Source: Vitis vinifera (taxonomy: Eukaryota > Streptophyta > Magnoliopsida > Vitales > Vitaceae). Taken from it: a stretch of 64,000 bases of DNA. The notes under the pieces were generated by a model, which worked only from the letters and a program-made list of their open reading frames with translations, had not been told where the DNA came from and made no database searches. Made by a program: the position numbers and the translations under genes. The first letter of the stretch is position 1; each line of letters starts with the position of its first letter. Below are positions 13,051 to 24,474 of this stretch, one piece after another. The stretch is taken from assembly GCF_030704535.1 (NCBI RefSeq), contig NC_081821.1, forward strand, positions 511,001 through 575,000, written 5' to 3'.

Positions 13051-14280
13051 AATTGAACGGAGAGAGAGAGAGAGAGAGACTTGGACCAGATTTGCTGGCC
13101 ACCACATATAGGGGGAGTCCAGTAGTATTTTCTGAACAGGCCCGCCCATCCATAGCCAAGCAACTGAATTCAATAGAAGAAGAGAAACTATCATGGTCAA
13201 CAAGAGAAATTAATTGATAGATGAGGAGTCTAAGTAAACAATATATGTAAAACATAAACATTATAGAATTAATTAATTGAACAATGTCCACCTAAGAAAG
13301 AATACAAAAATGATGGTCAATGTGATATCAAGTTGGGTTAGCAGTATGGAAAACAAAAATTCTCAATGATGAAAGAAAGCCCTCTGGGTTTCAAACCAGG
13401 GCCATCAATTATCAGACTAGACAGGTTTTTTGTTTTTTTTTGGATTTTTGTGATATATTTCAACGGTAGAAATATAATTGTTATTATCAACTATCATTGG
13501 AATAAACCAAATAATCATTTCAATCTTATATTTCTAAGTTCGTCCAAACACTGCAAATAAGATCATCAAATTCATTTTCATTTCACAAAAAAATTTTACA
13601 TACCAAACATGCATTTACTTCTATTTGTTTGTCTTTGAGAATGAAAAATTCCAAGGGAAAATAAGATTCCTCGAAGAATGTCACCTCAATTCCTCAAAGT
13701 ATAAAGTGAGATCCATATTTATTACATATTTAAATATTTAAAATAAATAAATAATTGTAACTAGATTTAAATATAAATATTTGAATATTTAGATATAAAG
13801 TCATCAAATCATTTAATATTTTTAAATCATTAAAACTATTTAATAATTTAATATATATTTAAATGTTTTTAAAGTTATTAAAATGATGTAATAAAGAGAA
13901 ATGAATTATCTAAAAAAAACCCTAAGAATAGTAGCAAGAAGGTAGGATTTTAAACATATTATCAATATTTTCTCATCAAAAATCGTCATAATTTGTTTTT
14001 TTTTTCCAGAAATTCCATAATTTAAAACTTGCTCTTTATTTCATAATTTTTAATTTCTTTTATTTCCTTAATTAATCGCTCTTGTTATACCATCGGTTAT
14101 ATTCTTTTCATTTTTATATGGTTTTTTTTTTTGGTAAATGTGTGTAATACTAATATTAAATATAATATAAACCTCTTATTTTCAAAAAATTTTAACAAAG
14201 ACTTTTTTTTATTAAAAACTACAAAGCAGCTCAATGAAATTCCGAGAAGTTCCGTTTTTATGTATTTCAGTATTTTGTAT
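13051..14280. other. AT-rich intergenic region
   Basis: It contains a GA microsatellite near 13059-13079 and a strongly AT-rich block at 13680-14180 with repeated TTTAAATATT words. No gene is supported. Confidence 0.6.
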
Positions 14281-14283
14281 TAG

Positions 14284-14311
14284 AGCCCATCCTACCAGTC
14301 GACCCGGCCCA
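14284..14311. promoter_or_regulatory. Two site II (TGGGCY) motifs upstream of the ESF2/ABT1 gene
   Basis: AGCCCA at 14284-14289 and GGCCCA at 14306-14311 read TGGGCT and TGGGCC on the other strand. Site II elements bind TCP factors and are common in promoters of plant ribosome-biogenesis genes, which fits the gene downstream. The transcript probably begins near 14400, with a non-coding first exon in the C-rich stretch at 14440-14555. Confidence 0.5.
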
Positions 14312-14649
14312 GTCAAAGCCACATAGGCTACGCGATGGCTTTTCTAGTCGCATGATTATCACATGCTAATCCACACCGTATGAAAGGGTAGTACCTTTTA
14401 CAGAGGAACCGGACCCTCCATTTTCATACCAACGAGAACATCTTTGAGGAGGCCGCCGTCCTCCATACTCCTCACTTCACCGTCGCCGGAGCCCAAGCCA
14501 CCTCCACCTTCAAGCTCCGTCGCCGCCCTTTTTCACAGCCCACCCTCAGGTAGACTCCTTCTTCTCCTTCCCTCTGGTTTCCACACGACCACACCCTTAT
14601 CTGAATCTTCAATCTACTTGTTTCGTTGACCCTTTCGAACCATTTTAAG

Positions 14650-16066
14650 AGGCCAGTCCTCGATGACCCAGATGGGGGTATCAAGTGTTGAATGCATAAA
14701 TTGAATGATTTAACTTTTCTTTGAAGTTGAAACTGGTTGTTGATATTAGATGAAAGCACAGCTTGAAAAGTAGATAGCTTTAATCTGAAAAGTATTTGCA
14801 TGTGCAAAAATTCTAGTTCTTTTTGTTAAGCACATGTATGGAGTTGATGGGTTCGGACTAGGCTTGCCCAGATTCTAGAATTCCCAAACATACCCCCGAA
14901 TAATTAAATTAATCGAAATTTTGGGAGGTGTATCAGATATGATTGAGATTAATTGAAGCAATTATGAAAGCATAAGTTCTGTATAATTTTTCTTTGATAC
15001 TTTACAGTCTGAAACTTGTTTGATGTATGCAAGTCTTGATCTGAAGTGAATGTGTAGAGTTGGGGTGGTCTTAGGCTAACCCAGATTCTAGAATCCTCGA
15101 GGAGGCCCTGAGATTGTTAACTTGGTCAAATGAATACAAGATTGAGTGTGTAAGTTAAATGAATTGGCTTCTTTGAAATTGAAATTAATGGTTGAGTTTA
15201 CATGAAAGCAGAATTTGGGAAATTGATAAGATTTAGTCTGAAAAGCTTTCAAGCTTTGCAATATTCCAAGCCTTGATTTGAAGTGCATGCGCAGAGTTAA
15301 CCCAGATTATAGACTTCTAAAAAGAACCTAGAATTGTTGACTTCGTTGAATTTTGTATTTTTATTTGGAGGTTGCATAGAATTTTTATCATTGTATTCTG
15401 TGTGATTCATGTATACATTTCATTTAGAACAATAGTAGCTTTTTTCATTAGCTAGAATGATCGAGGAAGATTAAAGAGGTTTATAGAACAACTCCTTAAG
15501 AGGGAACAGAGTTAGAAGGCATGAATCTGGTTTTGAACTAGGTTAATCCAAATTCCAGAATTTCCAAACAGATCCTAGTATTATTAACTTTTCCTTAAAT
15601 TTTAGTCTAGATGGTTTGAATTAGTGGCAAATTATTGGAGTATGTGTCCATGCGGTAATTTTTATCATGATTTCTGTTTCTTTATATTTATTTGAAAATA
15701 AAAAATGGTAACTCTTTTTGTTAGCTAGTGTGGCTGAGAAATGACAAGAGGTTAATAGGACAACTCATTTAGAGGGGGACGAGTTAAATGCCGATGAAGA
15801 AAAGGAGAAACTTGGAAAACTAAAAATAAGACAAAATTGTTTGAAAATGTATGGAGTTGTTTTGGCTCTCAAATAGCACAAATTCTACAATTCCCAAGTA
15901 GACACTAGAATTGTGAAGTTCCTTGAATTTTAATTCGGAAAACATATAGTCTGAATAGATATCTTGGAAAAATTATGGGTGAAGTGTATGGTTGTTTTTA
16001 TATTTACTTGTACTTTTTAGTTTGTTTTACATTTTTCCAAGGAGAATCATAATTGTTTTTCTTAGG
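14650..16066 (+). repeat. Diverged tandem array in the 5' intron of the ESF2/ABT1 gene
   Basis: The anchor CCAGATTCTAGAATTCC and its variants recur near 14867, 15080, 15299, 15541 and 15875, with a further unit starting near 14660. Spacing is about 207-240 bp for the early units and about 240-335 bp for the later ones. Shared words such as GAATTGTTGACTT and TAGTCTGAAAAG follow in order. The last intervals also contain degenerate copies of the first coding exon and its acceptor, near 15446-15540 and 15715-15830. Confidence 0.85.
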
Positions 16067-16070
16067 TAGA

Positions 16071-19000
16071 ATGGCTGAGGAAGAACAAGAAATTAAAAGG
16101 ACATCTCATTCAGAGGAAGGAGAGTCTGAAGGCAATGATGAAAAGGGGAGAATTCGGAAAAATAAACTAAAGAAGCGGCTGTTGAAGGAAGCTTCTAAGG
16201 CTGATAAGCGTGGGGTTTGCTACTTGAGTCGGATTCCCCCTCACATGGATCATGTGAAGCTTCGTCATATACTTTCCCAGTATGGAGAAATCCAAAGGAT
16301 TTATCTTGCTCCAGAAGGTAAACAATTAGTAGTTTCAGTTGGTTTCTATCTTTTTTGTTTTAAACTTTTTATACTTTTGATATGACTTGTTTGGCTTTCT
16401 TATTTTTTGCTTCCTTATAAGATTTTTAGTGGTTTTACCCCTAGGATAATACAATGATAGCACTGACCTTTTTAGGATATTGTAAGTATTAAGTTGTTTA
16501 GTGTGCTAATTAAGCAATTTGTTTTTTATAATTTACAGACCCTGCAACTCAAGTACATCGCAAACGGGCTGGTGGGTTTCGAGGACAAGTATTTTCAGAA
16601 GGGTATGACTGATTCAACATGTTATTTTATTGCATGTTCAATTGAATGCTACTACCTATTTTTCTTATTTTGAAGGACATTAGCAGAGGCTACATCATAT
16701 TTGATCCTTTGTTTTGTCTTTTAAAAGATGTTTTTTTCAGTAATTGCCAATATATAATCATGAGATAGTCTTTGAGGTATGCAGGTGGGTTGAATTTACC
16801 AAGAAAACTGTTGCTAAGAGGGTGGCCAAGATGTTAAATGGTGAACAAATAGGTATGAATTTTAATTGAAACATTTTCTTTCTTTCATCTCTCGTTCAGT
16901 TAAAGAGTCTATATCTATGAACTATATTTAAGATTGTCGATGCTCCAAACTCTATGCTAATGCAGAATGGATTTAATATTCAATTATTATATGAGGAAAA
17001 CAGAAAATTGTTGATCGTACTCAACAACCAAAATTGATTCTTTGTATTTATTATCTATCAAAATGTCATGTTGTTCTGATGTGTGCTTCTTAACATGCAT
17101 TTTGAAATGGTTGAACATTTAGTTTGCTTATCAAGTACTTTTAGTTTTTGGCAAACAGCATGCCTCCTTGAACACCTTTGACTTATTTATATCTTAGCAG
17201 ATTGTTGAGTTTTCATGCTTCATGTGATTTGTTCATGTCTAGGTGGGAGGAAGAGATCATCATTCTATTATGACCTTTGGAATATCAAGTACTTGAGCAA
17301 ATTCAAGTGGGACGATCTTACAGAAGAGATTGGTATATAACTCCTCAATTGCACTTGCATTATGTGTCATGGTACTTCAAATAATCAATTCCATTTCTAA
17401 GTTGAAGTTTTCCTTTTGCAGCTTACAAGAATGCCATTCGAGAGCAGAAACTAGCTTTGGAACTTTCTGCTGCTAAGCGGGAGCGTGACTTCTACCTCTC
17501 TAAAGTTGACAAGTCTCGTGCCTTGAGTTCTATAGAAGAACGACTAAAGAAGGTAAATATGCACTTATTATTTGGAAAAATGGGTTCATTTTTCATTGGA
17601 TTACCATTTGACTATTAGAAAAAAAATGGTCATTGGATTACCATTCATATGTTCCTCTTGCAATTCTTTGATTCTTTCTAAATGTATTTAGTTCATCTTT
17701 CAATGCTTTGATAAGATTTAGTGTACATTGATTTAGATCAACATAATTTCAAAAGAGCACAATGTTTTAGGATTAGCCTGACTTAATGTAGCAATTTCAA
17801 AAGAAGCGACTTTTGAGGATTAATCTGCACACAACTTTTCAGGATTAATCTGACTTCATGTAGCAATTTCTTTGGGTATATAGCTTATGTTCAAGTCTCA
17901 AGTAACTAAATGCCAGAGAGAAAGTAATTTTATTGTTTCAACTAACTAAAATGTAAGAGAGGAAGTAATCTTATTGTAAAGTGAAATTTATGAGTTGTAA
18001 TAAAGCTTTGTAGTCTTAAACTGTCATGATAGAATGTTAGGGCCTGGCACCAATCAAGAGTGAGAGTGATATATTAGGTAAAGGCTATCCAATCCCCTAT
18101 TGCTCTCATCTTGACCGCTTCTTCTTTGAGCATGCCAGTGCGCCAATGTCCTCATCATATTAAATTGTCATTATTGAGTTCACATCTTATTTATGTATTC
18201 TCTTTAGTTGATTTTATTTCTTTTCACTATGAGGTATCTCAATTGTCCTTGTGTTCAAGGGTTTGCTCATTTTTCTTTTTCTTTTTCCTTTTTTCTGACT
18301 TATCAGTTATTTGTTGCCTCATGGGGTATGTGGCTCAATGCTGGTGGCTTCTGTCAATGAACAAGGTTCCGAATTTGAGCCTTCCTTGTTTATAAGTAGT
18401 GTAGGGTAGAGGTCTGAGCCCATATCACCAAGGTTTGCTTTTTCAGTAGTTGGGATAAGTGTCTCACTACCAAGGTGGATTCCCCATTATTTATTTATTT
18501 GTTTATTTTTTTTATAGGTAAATTTTTGTACCCATTGGGACTTAGAACCTTGAACCTCCACAAATCCTCCCAAGCTTTACCACTTGAGCCAGGCCTCAAT
18601 TGCAAAAAAATTAATAATATTTGTTTTAAAAAAAGAACACCTTATTTATCCCTTGCTCTTTTGAGGATATAATGTAGAATTTGGAAGGATGAATCCTTTT
18701 GCACATTTATTTGGCATAGTTTCATGAAGATATTAATCTTTTGTAAAAAATGCTGCTTGCTATAATCTTGATATTCGAATTTGGTTGAACAATACTCCAC
18801 ATTTTCAAGAACAAAATCTGTCATTTTCTCTCATTCAATGTGACTTTACTTCCACTTATTTGACAGAATGACCTGCTCCTCCAAATCTAACTGAAAACTT
18901 GATTTCTGATTCACTTGATTCAGTTCAAACGACTTACATTCAGTTTAAACTGCATTTCCCTTTTTCTTCCTAGTGTCTACAAAGCATCACTGACCATGAT

Positions 19001-19280
19001 CCGGGTTTGCCCTGAATTTTCAGAAGCAAAAGGTCCAACAAGATGCAGGAACAAACACTGAGGCCCCTGCTAATGATCAAGGACCAAAGGTGATCCGCCA
19101 ATTCCCCCAGAAACCACCACTTGCAGATAAAGCAGCAGAAAGCAAGCCGAGACTCTCCAAAGACATCCTAGCAGGGGTGAGTAAGATCTCGCTTATGCAC
19201 ATATCCATATGTCATAATTCATCATTATCCTTTTCCTTACATGGTAGCATCCTTCCCAGGTGTTTGGGGGTTCGTCATGA
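16071..19280 (+). CDS. Pre-rRNA processing protein ESF2 / ABT1-like RRM protein
   Basis: Seven coding exons, 16071-16317, 16539-16602, 16785-16852, 17243-17332, 17422-17552, 19024-19176 and 19260-19280, join in phase to 257 residues. The N-terminus is acidic then basic (KGRIRKNKLKKRLLKEA). The RRM begins GVCYLSRIPPHMDHVKLRHI with YGEIQRIYLAPE, and its second half is WVEFTKKTVAKRVAKMLNGE. After it come FYYDLWNIKYLSKFKWDDLT, the family signature, and the helix EQKLALELSAAKRERDFYLS. The C-terminal exon codes only VFGGSS and a stop. Yeast Esf2 and animal ABT1 act in the nucleolus in 18S rRNA maturation with the Dbp8 helicase, and a similar role is inferred. The start ATG lies five bases after an AG acceptor, so the 5' UTR is spliced. 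Confidence 0.92.
18488..18600 (-). repeat. Probable tRNA-derived SINE
   Basis: On the minus strand an A-box-like TGGCTCAAGTGG (18580-18591) is followed by a B-box-like GGTTCAAGGTTC (18545-18556). The body ends in an A-rich tail with AAATAAATAAATAA units. This layout fits a pol III SINE. It lies in the large intron 5 of the ESF2/ABT1 gene, antisense to it. No clear target duplication was found. Confidence 0.55.
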
Positions 19281-19689
19281 TACAGTTTTAAAGCGGCTAG
19301 TGGACTTGGACCTCATTTACCAGCTTCTAAGGCAAGTCATGAGTACAAAAATGTAGGGTTCATGTGCTGCTTGTTTGAAGGCAAGAGTTGCCAATGTCCC
19401 GATCCTTCTCAATTTTGTCAATCTTCTACAATAGAAACCATGTGAATGATACTACTTTCCATTGTACCCTTCCAAAGTTTATTTAGGCGTTTTTTTATTA
19501 TTATTTCTTTTTTTTAGTGTAGGGTGGACCCCACTGTTCCATTTGGTAGAGTCAGGCAAAAAGGTGCCTGAATGGGATATAGTATGAAGGCCAAGAATCT
19601 ACTGAAATCTTGTTAGATGAAAATTTTTTGGCCAACGAATTTTTTAACATCACAAGCTGCCGACAAACAAATGGTGCACATCATTGTTC

Positions 19690-19975
19690 TGGCTGATAGG
19701 ATCGATTTTAATATGGCTTGATAATTTAATTTTAACTATTAAACATGTTAAATACGTTTTGTTAAGTAATTTAAAATTAAAAATTATTTTGATAAATCGA
19801 CCAAATGAATTAATAATTTAATTTAAAGTTATTTTAAGTCTGGTTTGATAATTTAATTTAAGTTATTGGACATGTCAAATATATTTAATATTACAATTTA
19901 AAATTTAAAATAATTTTGGTAAATTTGTCTAATGATTTAATAACTTAAATAATTAAATATTAATGCATTTCTTAG
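19690..19975. repeat. AT-rich two-copy repeat
   Basis: The stretch GGCTTGATAATTTAATTTTAA near 19714 recurs as GGTTTGATAATTTAATTTAAG near 19842. A similar TTAAACATGTTAAATA block follows each, so the period is about 128 bp. A related AT-rich sequence with TAACTTAATAACTTAAT occurs near 59810-60200, which suggests a dispersed element. Confidence 0.6.
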
Positions 19976-20019
19976 TAAGAAATGGGGAATCGGCAAACTA
20001 GTTGCGATTTCCACGACAA

Positions 20020-20680
20020 ACCTTATGAAGGTACCAATTTTTACTTTTTACTCAATTCCAGGGTTTCAATTTCCAACAACCCTGATGGAACAAAATGTCA
20101 AGTCAGAAGTGGACAAATTTTGTTCCCCCACCCAAACCAAAGGGAACAAAGTTTTCCTTGACTTCAAAACCATTTACTTTAGTCAAAAATTGGCCAATCG
20201 GGCAAACTAGTTGTCATTTCCACCTCGGTACCGAAGTTTTCCCTCATAGTTTTTACTCAATTCCAGAGTTTCAATTTCCAACAACCCTGATGGAACAAAA
20301 TGTCAAGTCGGAAGGGGACACATTTTTGTTCCCCCATACTTCCTATGAAACCCTAACGAGGGAACAAAGTTTTCTCTAGTTTCTATGATCTAAACCTAGC
20401 CTCAGGGTTTTGATTTCCGAAAACTCCAACTGCAGGACAAAGTGTCAAGTTCGAAGGCAAGAAGCTTTGTTTCCTTGTCATTACTAGTTACTATAACCCA
20501 AACCAAACCTCGGCCTTTTGATTTCCAGAAACCTTAATGGGGGAACAAATTTTTCCCTTTTCCCTTGTGGTTTCTATTATCCAAACCGAGTGTCATGGTT
20601 TCCATTTTCTAAAACCCTAACGAGGGAACAAAGTGATCAAGTTGGAAGGGGCTCTAATCTAACAATTCACTATCATTTAT
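20020..20680 (+). repeat. Tandem array of about four diverged units
   Basis: Units share GGAACAAAATGTCAAGTC or close variants near 20088, 20292, 20434 and 20625. Around them are TTTCAATTTCCAACAACCC, AACCCTAACGAGGGAACAAAG and TTTTGTTCCCCCA. Spacing is irregular (about 204, 143 and 191 bp). Open frames across the array are short and not protein-like. Confidence 0.8.
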
Positions 20681-22036
20681 TGAGAAGAAATAAGAAGGGG
20701 GCGAAGAGAACATACACAGTTCAAGCAAAGCCTTCGTTAATTGCCATCTCTAGCTCTTTAGGTCATGCCCTAATATGTGCTTTACCAACCAAATCCTATT
20801 GAGTTAGAAGAGTAATAGATCCTTTAAAACAACCCAAAAACTCAGAGTAACTACACACGGTATCAGAAAATCAAGCAAAACTGTAGAACTCATCCAAAAA
20901 AACCCCTTTGAATGGTAAACTAAGCAAAATAGTCTATATCCTATGTTACATTACATATCGATTGCTTCCATAACAAAGGGTACAGAAGTTTAATAGAAAT
21001 ATAAAATTCCTCACAAGCCCACATTGAGTGGAACTTAGCCACCATTATTCCCTCATAGAAGGAGCTGCATCTAGTAGGCCCTCCATCGATTCTCAAAAGC
21101 TGCAGTATTGAATTCATCAGCTAATCAGAGCCTGAAAATTTAGAAAAGGGTTCTGCCAAATTTTTTCTAAAAGGAAAAGGATCTTAATTGCTAGCAAACT
21201 GTTTCTGTTGCCCATCTAATCCTCCAGTTCTTTCCATTGTCATGCCAGGTCACAATTCTTATAAGGCAGGCTTCTCTGTTGAAAACCCACTCATCTAACG
21301 AAATGACTGAAGAGTGAGAGAAAAAAAGGATACAAAATCAGAGTGGCTTGGCAAGGAAGAAGCTTTGCACCATATTGTGTCTAAATTGACACCGGTATTA
21401 ACCTGTGAATACCCAGAATCAGCAGTCAGCAGAGGGCAACAGGTATAGCAAGAACAAAAGAAAGAAGAAAAAAGAAAAAAGGAAAAATTAATAAACAAAC
21501 AAACAAACAAACAAAAAATTTCGTACTGAGAATTGCTATTTTAATATCAGAAATTATGTTAAGCAGATCAGCATATGAGGTTAAATAAAACACATCTCCA
21601 CAAGCACCGGCATCTCTCTCTCTCTCTTCCATTTCCAAATAAAAAACAAAGAAACATTAAAATGACAAGTATTTCAAAATTAATATTATGAAAGCACAGG
21701 CTCACTACTAAATGTTGCACTGACAAAGACAACTCAAATGGTTCTTAGTTGCTAAAAGAAGGTAACAAGGCCTTTGCTGCCGTGAACAATGAGCAGCCCC
21801 CTCTGAGTGCAATTGGTATATGATTGTGACCCATCAACAGCCACATCATAGGTGGATATATTACTTATTAAATTCATCATATCAAAACAAACAGCATAGT
21901 CTTCACTGACAACAACAGAAAGTAATCAATGCAACAATTGATAATTAGGATTTATATTTTCTCAGCTTTCATGAATGGTAACCTGAAGTAAATATAACAA
22001 AAATGGAATCAGACAGCCTGAAGTAAAGACTAGAGA
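20681..22036. other. Intergenic region, no gene supported
   Basis: Low-complexity stretches occur (AAAC units at 21491-21515, CT units at 21613-21630). I see no exon structure or recognisable element. Confidence 0.5.
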
Positions 22037-22128
22037 GTTGCATTTTTTATTTCCGGAGTTTTAGCTCCGATTAGTAAAGGACCAGAGAAACTTTTTAGTT
22101 ATGAATCGGGTATAGAACCAATGGGTGA
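22037..22128 (+). pseudogene. ndhC: Plastid ndhC fragment in the nuclear genome
   Basis: The plus strand reads [19 protein letters not shown] followed by IEPMGD, the N-terminal part of plastid NADH dehydrogenase subunit 3. It starts mid-gene and is left abruptly after IEPMGD, so it is a piece of transferred plastid DNA. The next 150 bases (22130-22285) also look plastid-like but I could not assign them. Confidence 0.8.
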
Positions 22129-22289
22129 CAAAATGCTTTTCCTCAGGATTCTCTCAAATAGAAATAGAGAACGAAGTAACTAGAAAGATTCTTATAATCA
22201 CCCTGTTCTAGAGGGATCATCTAGAAAGCCAATCATTTTGAATGCATTTAGGCAGAAAAGCTGACATAGATGTTATGGATCGAATTTAA

Positions 22290-22520
22290 AGTGTGTCGTT
22301 TATGGTACACAAAATATTCAGCCAGAGCTGCTCCTGTATAAGGGGCAAGGTATTGTAATGTAGCAGGCGAGTCCGCCGTTTCAGCTACCACAATAGTGTA
22401 TTCCATCGCTCCCCTTTCCTGGAAAGTAGTCACTACCTGAGCTACAGAGGATGCTTTTTGACCAATAGCTACATAAACACATATTACATTTTGCCCTTGT
22501 TGATTGAGAATAGTATCTGG
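22290..22520 (-). pseudogene. atpA: Plastid atpA fragment in the nuclear genome
   Basis: The minus strand reads [20 protein letters not shown], then [20 protein letters not shown] and [20 protein letters not shown], nearly identical to the central part of the CF1 ATP synthase alpha subunit. It begins just after the P-loop region and fades after [10 protein letters not shown]. Only about 75 of roughly 505 residues are present, so it cannot be functional. It directly adjoins plastid rRNA-spacer sequence that is not its neighbour in the plastid genome. Confidence 0.92.
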
Positions 22521-22908
22521 CGACGGGTTCTCTGCCCCTACGGGGATGGAGCGACAAAAGTTTTGAGAATTCAAGAGAAGGTCACAGCGAGACGAGCCGT
22601 TTATCATTACGATAGGTGTCAAGTGGAAGTACGACGTATGCAGCTGAGGCATCCTAACAGACCGGTAGACTTGAACCTTGTTCCTACATGACCCTATCAA
22701 TTCGATCAGGCACTTGCCATCTATTTTCATTGTTCAACTCTTTGACAACATGAAAAAACCAAAAGCTCTGCCCCCCCTCTCTATCGGATGGAAGGGTAGA
22801 GGCCTTTGGTGTCCCTTCCAGTCAAGAATTGGGGCCTCACAATCACTAGCCAATATGCTTTTCTCTCATGCCTTTCTTCGTTCATGGTTCGATATTCTTG
22901 AGGAGTAT
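22521..22908 (+). pseudogene. Plastid 4.5S rRNA with flanking 23S-4.5S and 4.5S-5S spacers, nuclear copy
   Basis: 22577-22676 matches plastid 4.5S rRNA from GAAGGTCAC to AGACTTGAAC, about three bases short around GTACGACG. The stretch before it (GGTTCTCTGCCCCTACGGGG) fits the 23S-4.5S spacer as I remember it. The stretch after it (CCTACATGACC, CATTGTTCAACTCTTTGACA, ATGAAAAAACCAAAAGCTCT, CACTAGCCAATATGC) is the 4.5S-5S spacer, stopping where 5S would begin near 22908. It is a fossil insertion, not an expressed rRNA locus. Confidence 0.88.
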
Positions 22909-24470
22909 GCTTACATCCTTAGTCCAACATATCCTGAGTTGCAGCATGATTTGCAGAGGAGAAGCTTGGAGAACAGGGAAGATCGGAAGAGAGATGTCTA
23001 CAATCTCCAATCTGGATGCAGAGATCCTGAAAATAATAATCCAGTCTCTACAAAGTGCCAATTTCATTACCAAAACACCAGTGACCCTATACGCTACTTG
23101 GAAATTGAAGAAAATAATGGGATTATAATGCGCACTCACATTAGGAAGTATTCACTGATGTATTTTTCCAGAATACACGTGATATAAATGAAAACAGTTG
23201 AACAAACAGACTACAAAAGACTGACTACGGTCAAGCCTCATCAAAGGCTTACACAGTTCCCAAGCCAGATAAAACAAAAGTCTTCGCTTATATGGCTAAG
23301 CCTTCAGCACTGGAAGAAGTTTTGCGCGAGTGTTGGATCTTTATTCCAAAGAGGAAAAGTTTTTAGATCCAACAAGCCCCAATTTTCTACCAGCCAATGA
23401 GGTGCTTTCATCCAAGAATCTGAGAGAACCTCCAAGTTGTACGTGGGTGGGCCTTCACAAATCCAGGAAAAAAGTCAAAGTACAAACTGTGCAAGGATAG
23501 AAACAACCCACCAAAGTCGCTAGAATTCAGCAAGGGAATTAAAACAAATTCACCATTTGTACATCAAATTGGATTGTCCTGCAGGTCGCAAAGGGACGTA
23601 TGGTCAACACTGTTGGAAAACTTGATGTCCTTTTCAGTCCCATTTTGGATAGAACCAGTTCCCCCAATGTCTTAACTGACATAGTTGTTCTGGGCTCACT
23701 GCTGGACAGGTCCACCTCAGGGGAGGCCAGTGGCTTCTCATCCTCGCTGGCAGACATGCTTAGCACAAGTTATCAATGAGCATAGATCATGAAGCCATGA
23801 ATAAACTAGACACCCATCAACACAATGCAGGGTTAAGATTACTGGGTGGGAAACTCTCATGGTTGTGTCCACCATACAGGATCTTTCAAGTTGGATACTT
23901 CAGAGCTGCCATGATTGCTGGGAGGTTAAAATATATCCATGTCATTTATCGAGGAGTGATTCAAAAGTAAAACCTTAGACTATTACCAAGAAAATAAATG
24001 TCAAGATAATAAATGTCAAGAACCCTCAGGAACAATACATAAAACAAAAACTGTTCTCCTATCACCAGGTTTGAGAAGTAGAAAGAAGTAACAAGTGGAA
24101 GGGAATGGTAATGTATATACTCGCATGAGGGATTGAACTTGAACCCAACAAGACAACCACTTGTAGTTGTAGCTTAATATATTGAGGCTTGCTGGTCAAG
24201 ATTTCAGTTTGATGGATGCTAATACATAAATAAGCATTCATGATTCCCAGCTCAAAATCAGAACTCAATAAACAAAAATTATAGCATATAGGAACTTAGT
24301 TTCTCATCACTAAAATGACAACAAATTCATTCTTCAAACCCCAAATTGTCTTGGAAAAGACATGGAAGAATAAATAAGTTCCAAATTTAATGCAGTATTT
24401 GAACATTCAGAAACCATAAATGTTCGATTATACAAAATTCAGAGTGCTTTGCAGTAATTCCAATGGTGAT
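22909..24470. other. Intergenic region, no gene firmly supported
   Basis: A minus-strand frame at 23539-23766 (75 codons, Ser/Glu-rich) is the only candidate. It lacks recognisable homology and partner exons. Between 24110 and 24200 the minus strand has a B-box-like GGTTCAAGTTCAATCC, perhaps a worn SINE. Confidence 0.4.
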
Positions 24471-24474
24471 TCCA

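Noticed and set aside
13370-13400. GGGTTTCAAACCAGGGCC as a tRNA T-arm
   Set aside because: No acceptor or anticodon arm around it; likely chance palindrome or repeat end.
23539-23766. Minus-strand frame of 75 codons, Ser/Glu-rich, as a possible exon
   Set aside because: No recognisable family, no phase-matched neighbour exon and only moderate length; kept as unproven.
24110-24200. tRNA-like B box on the minus strand
   Set aside because: No matching A box or cloverleaf could be folded by eye; at best a worn SINE.
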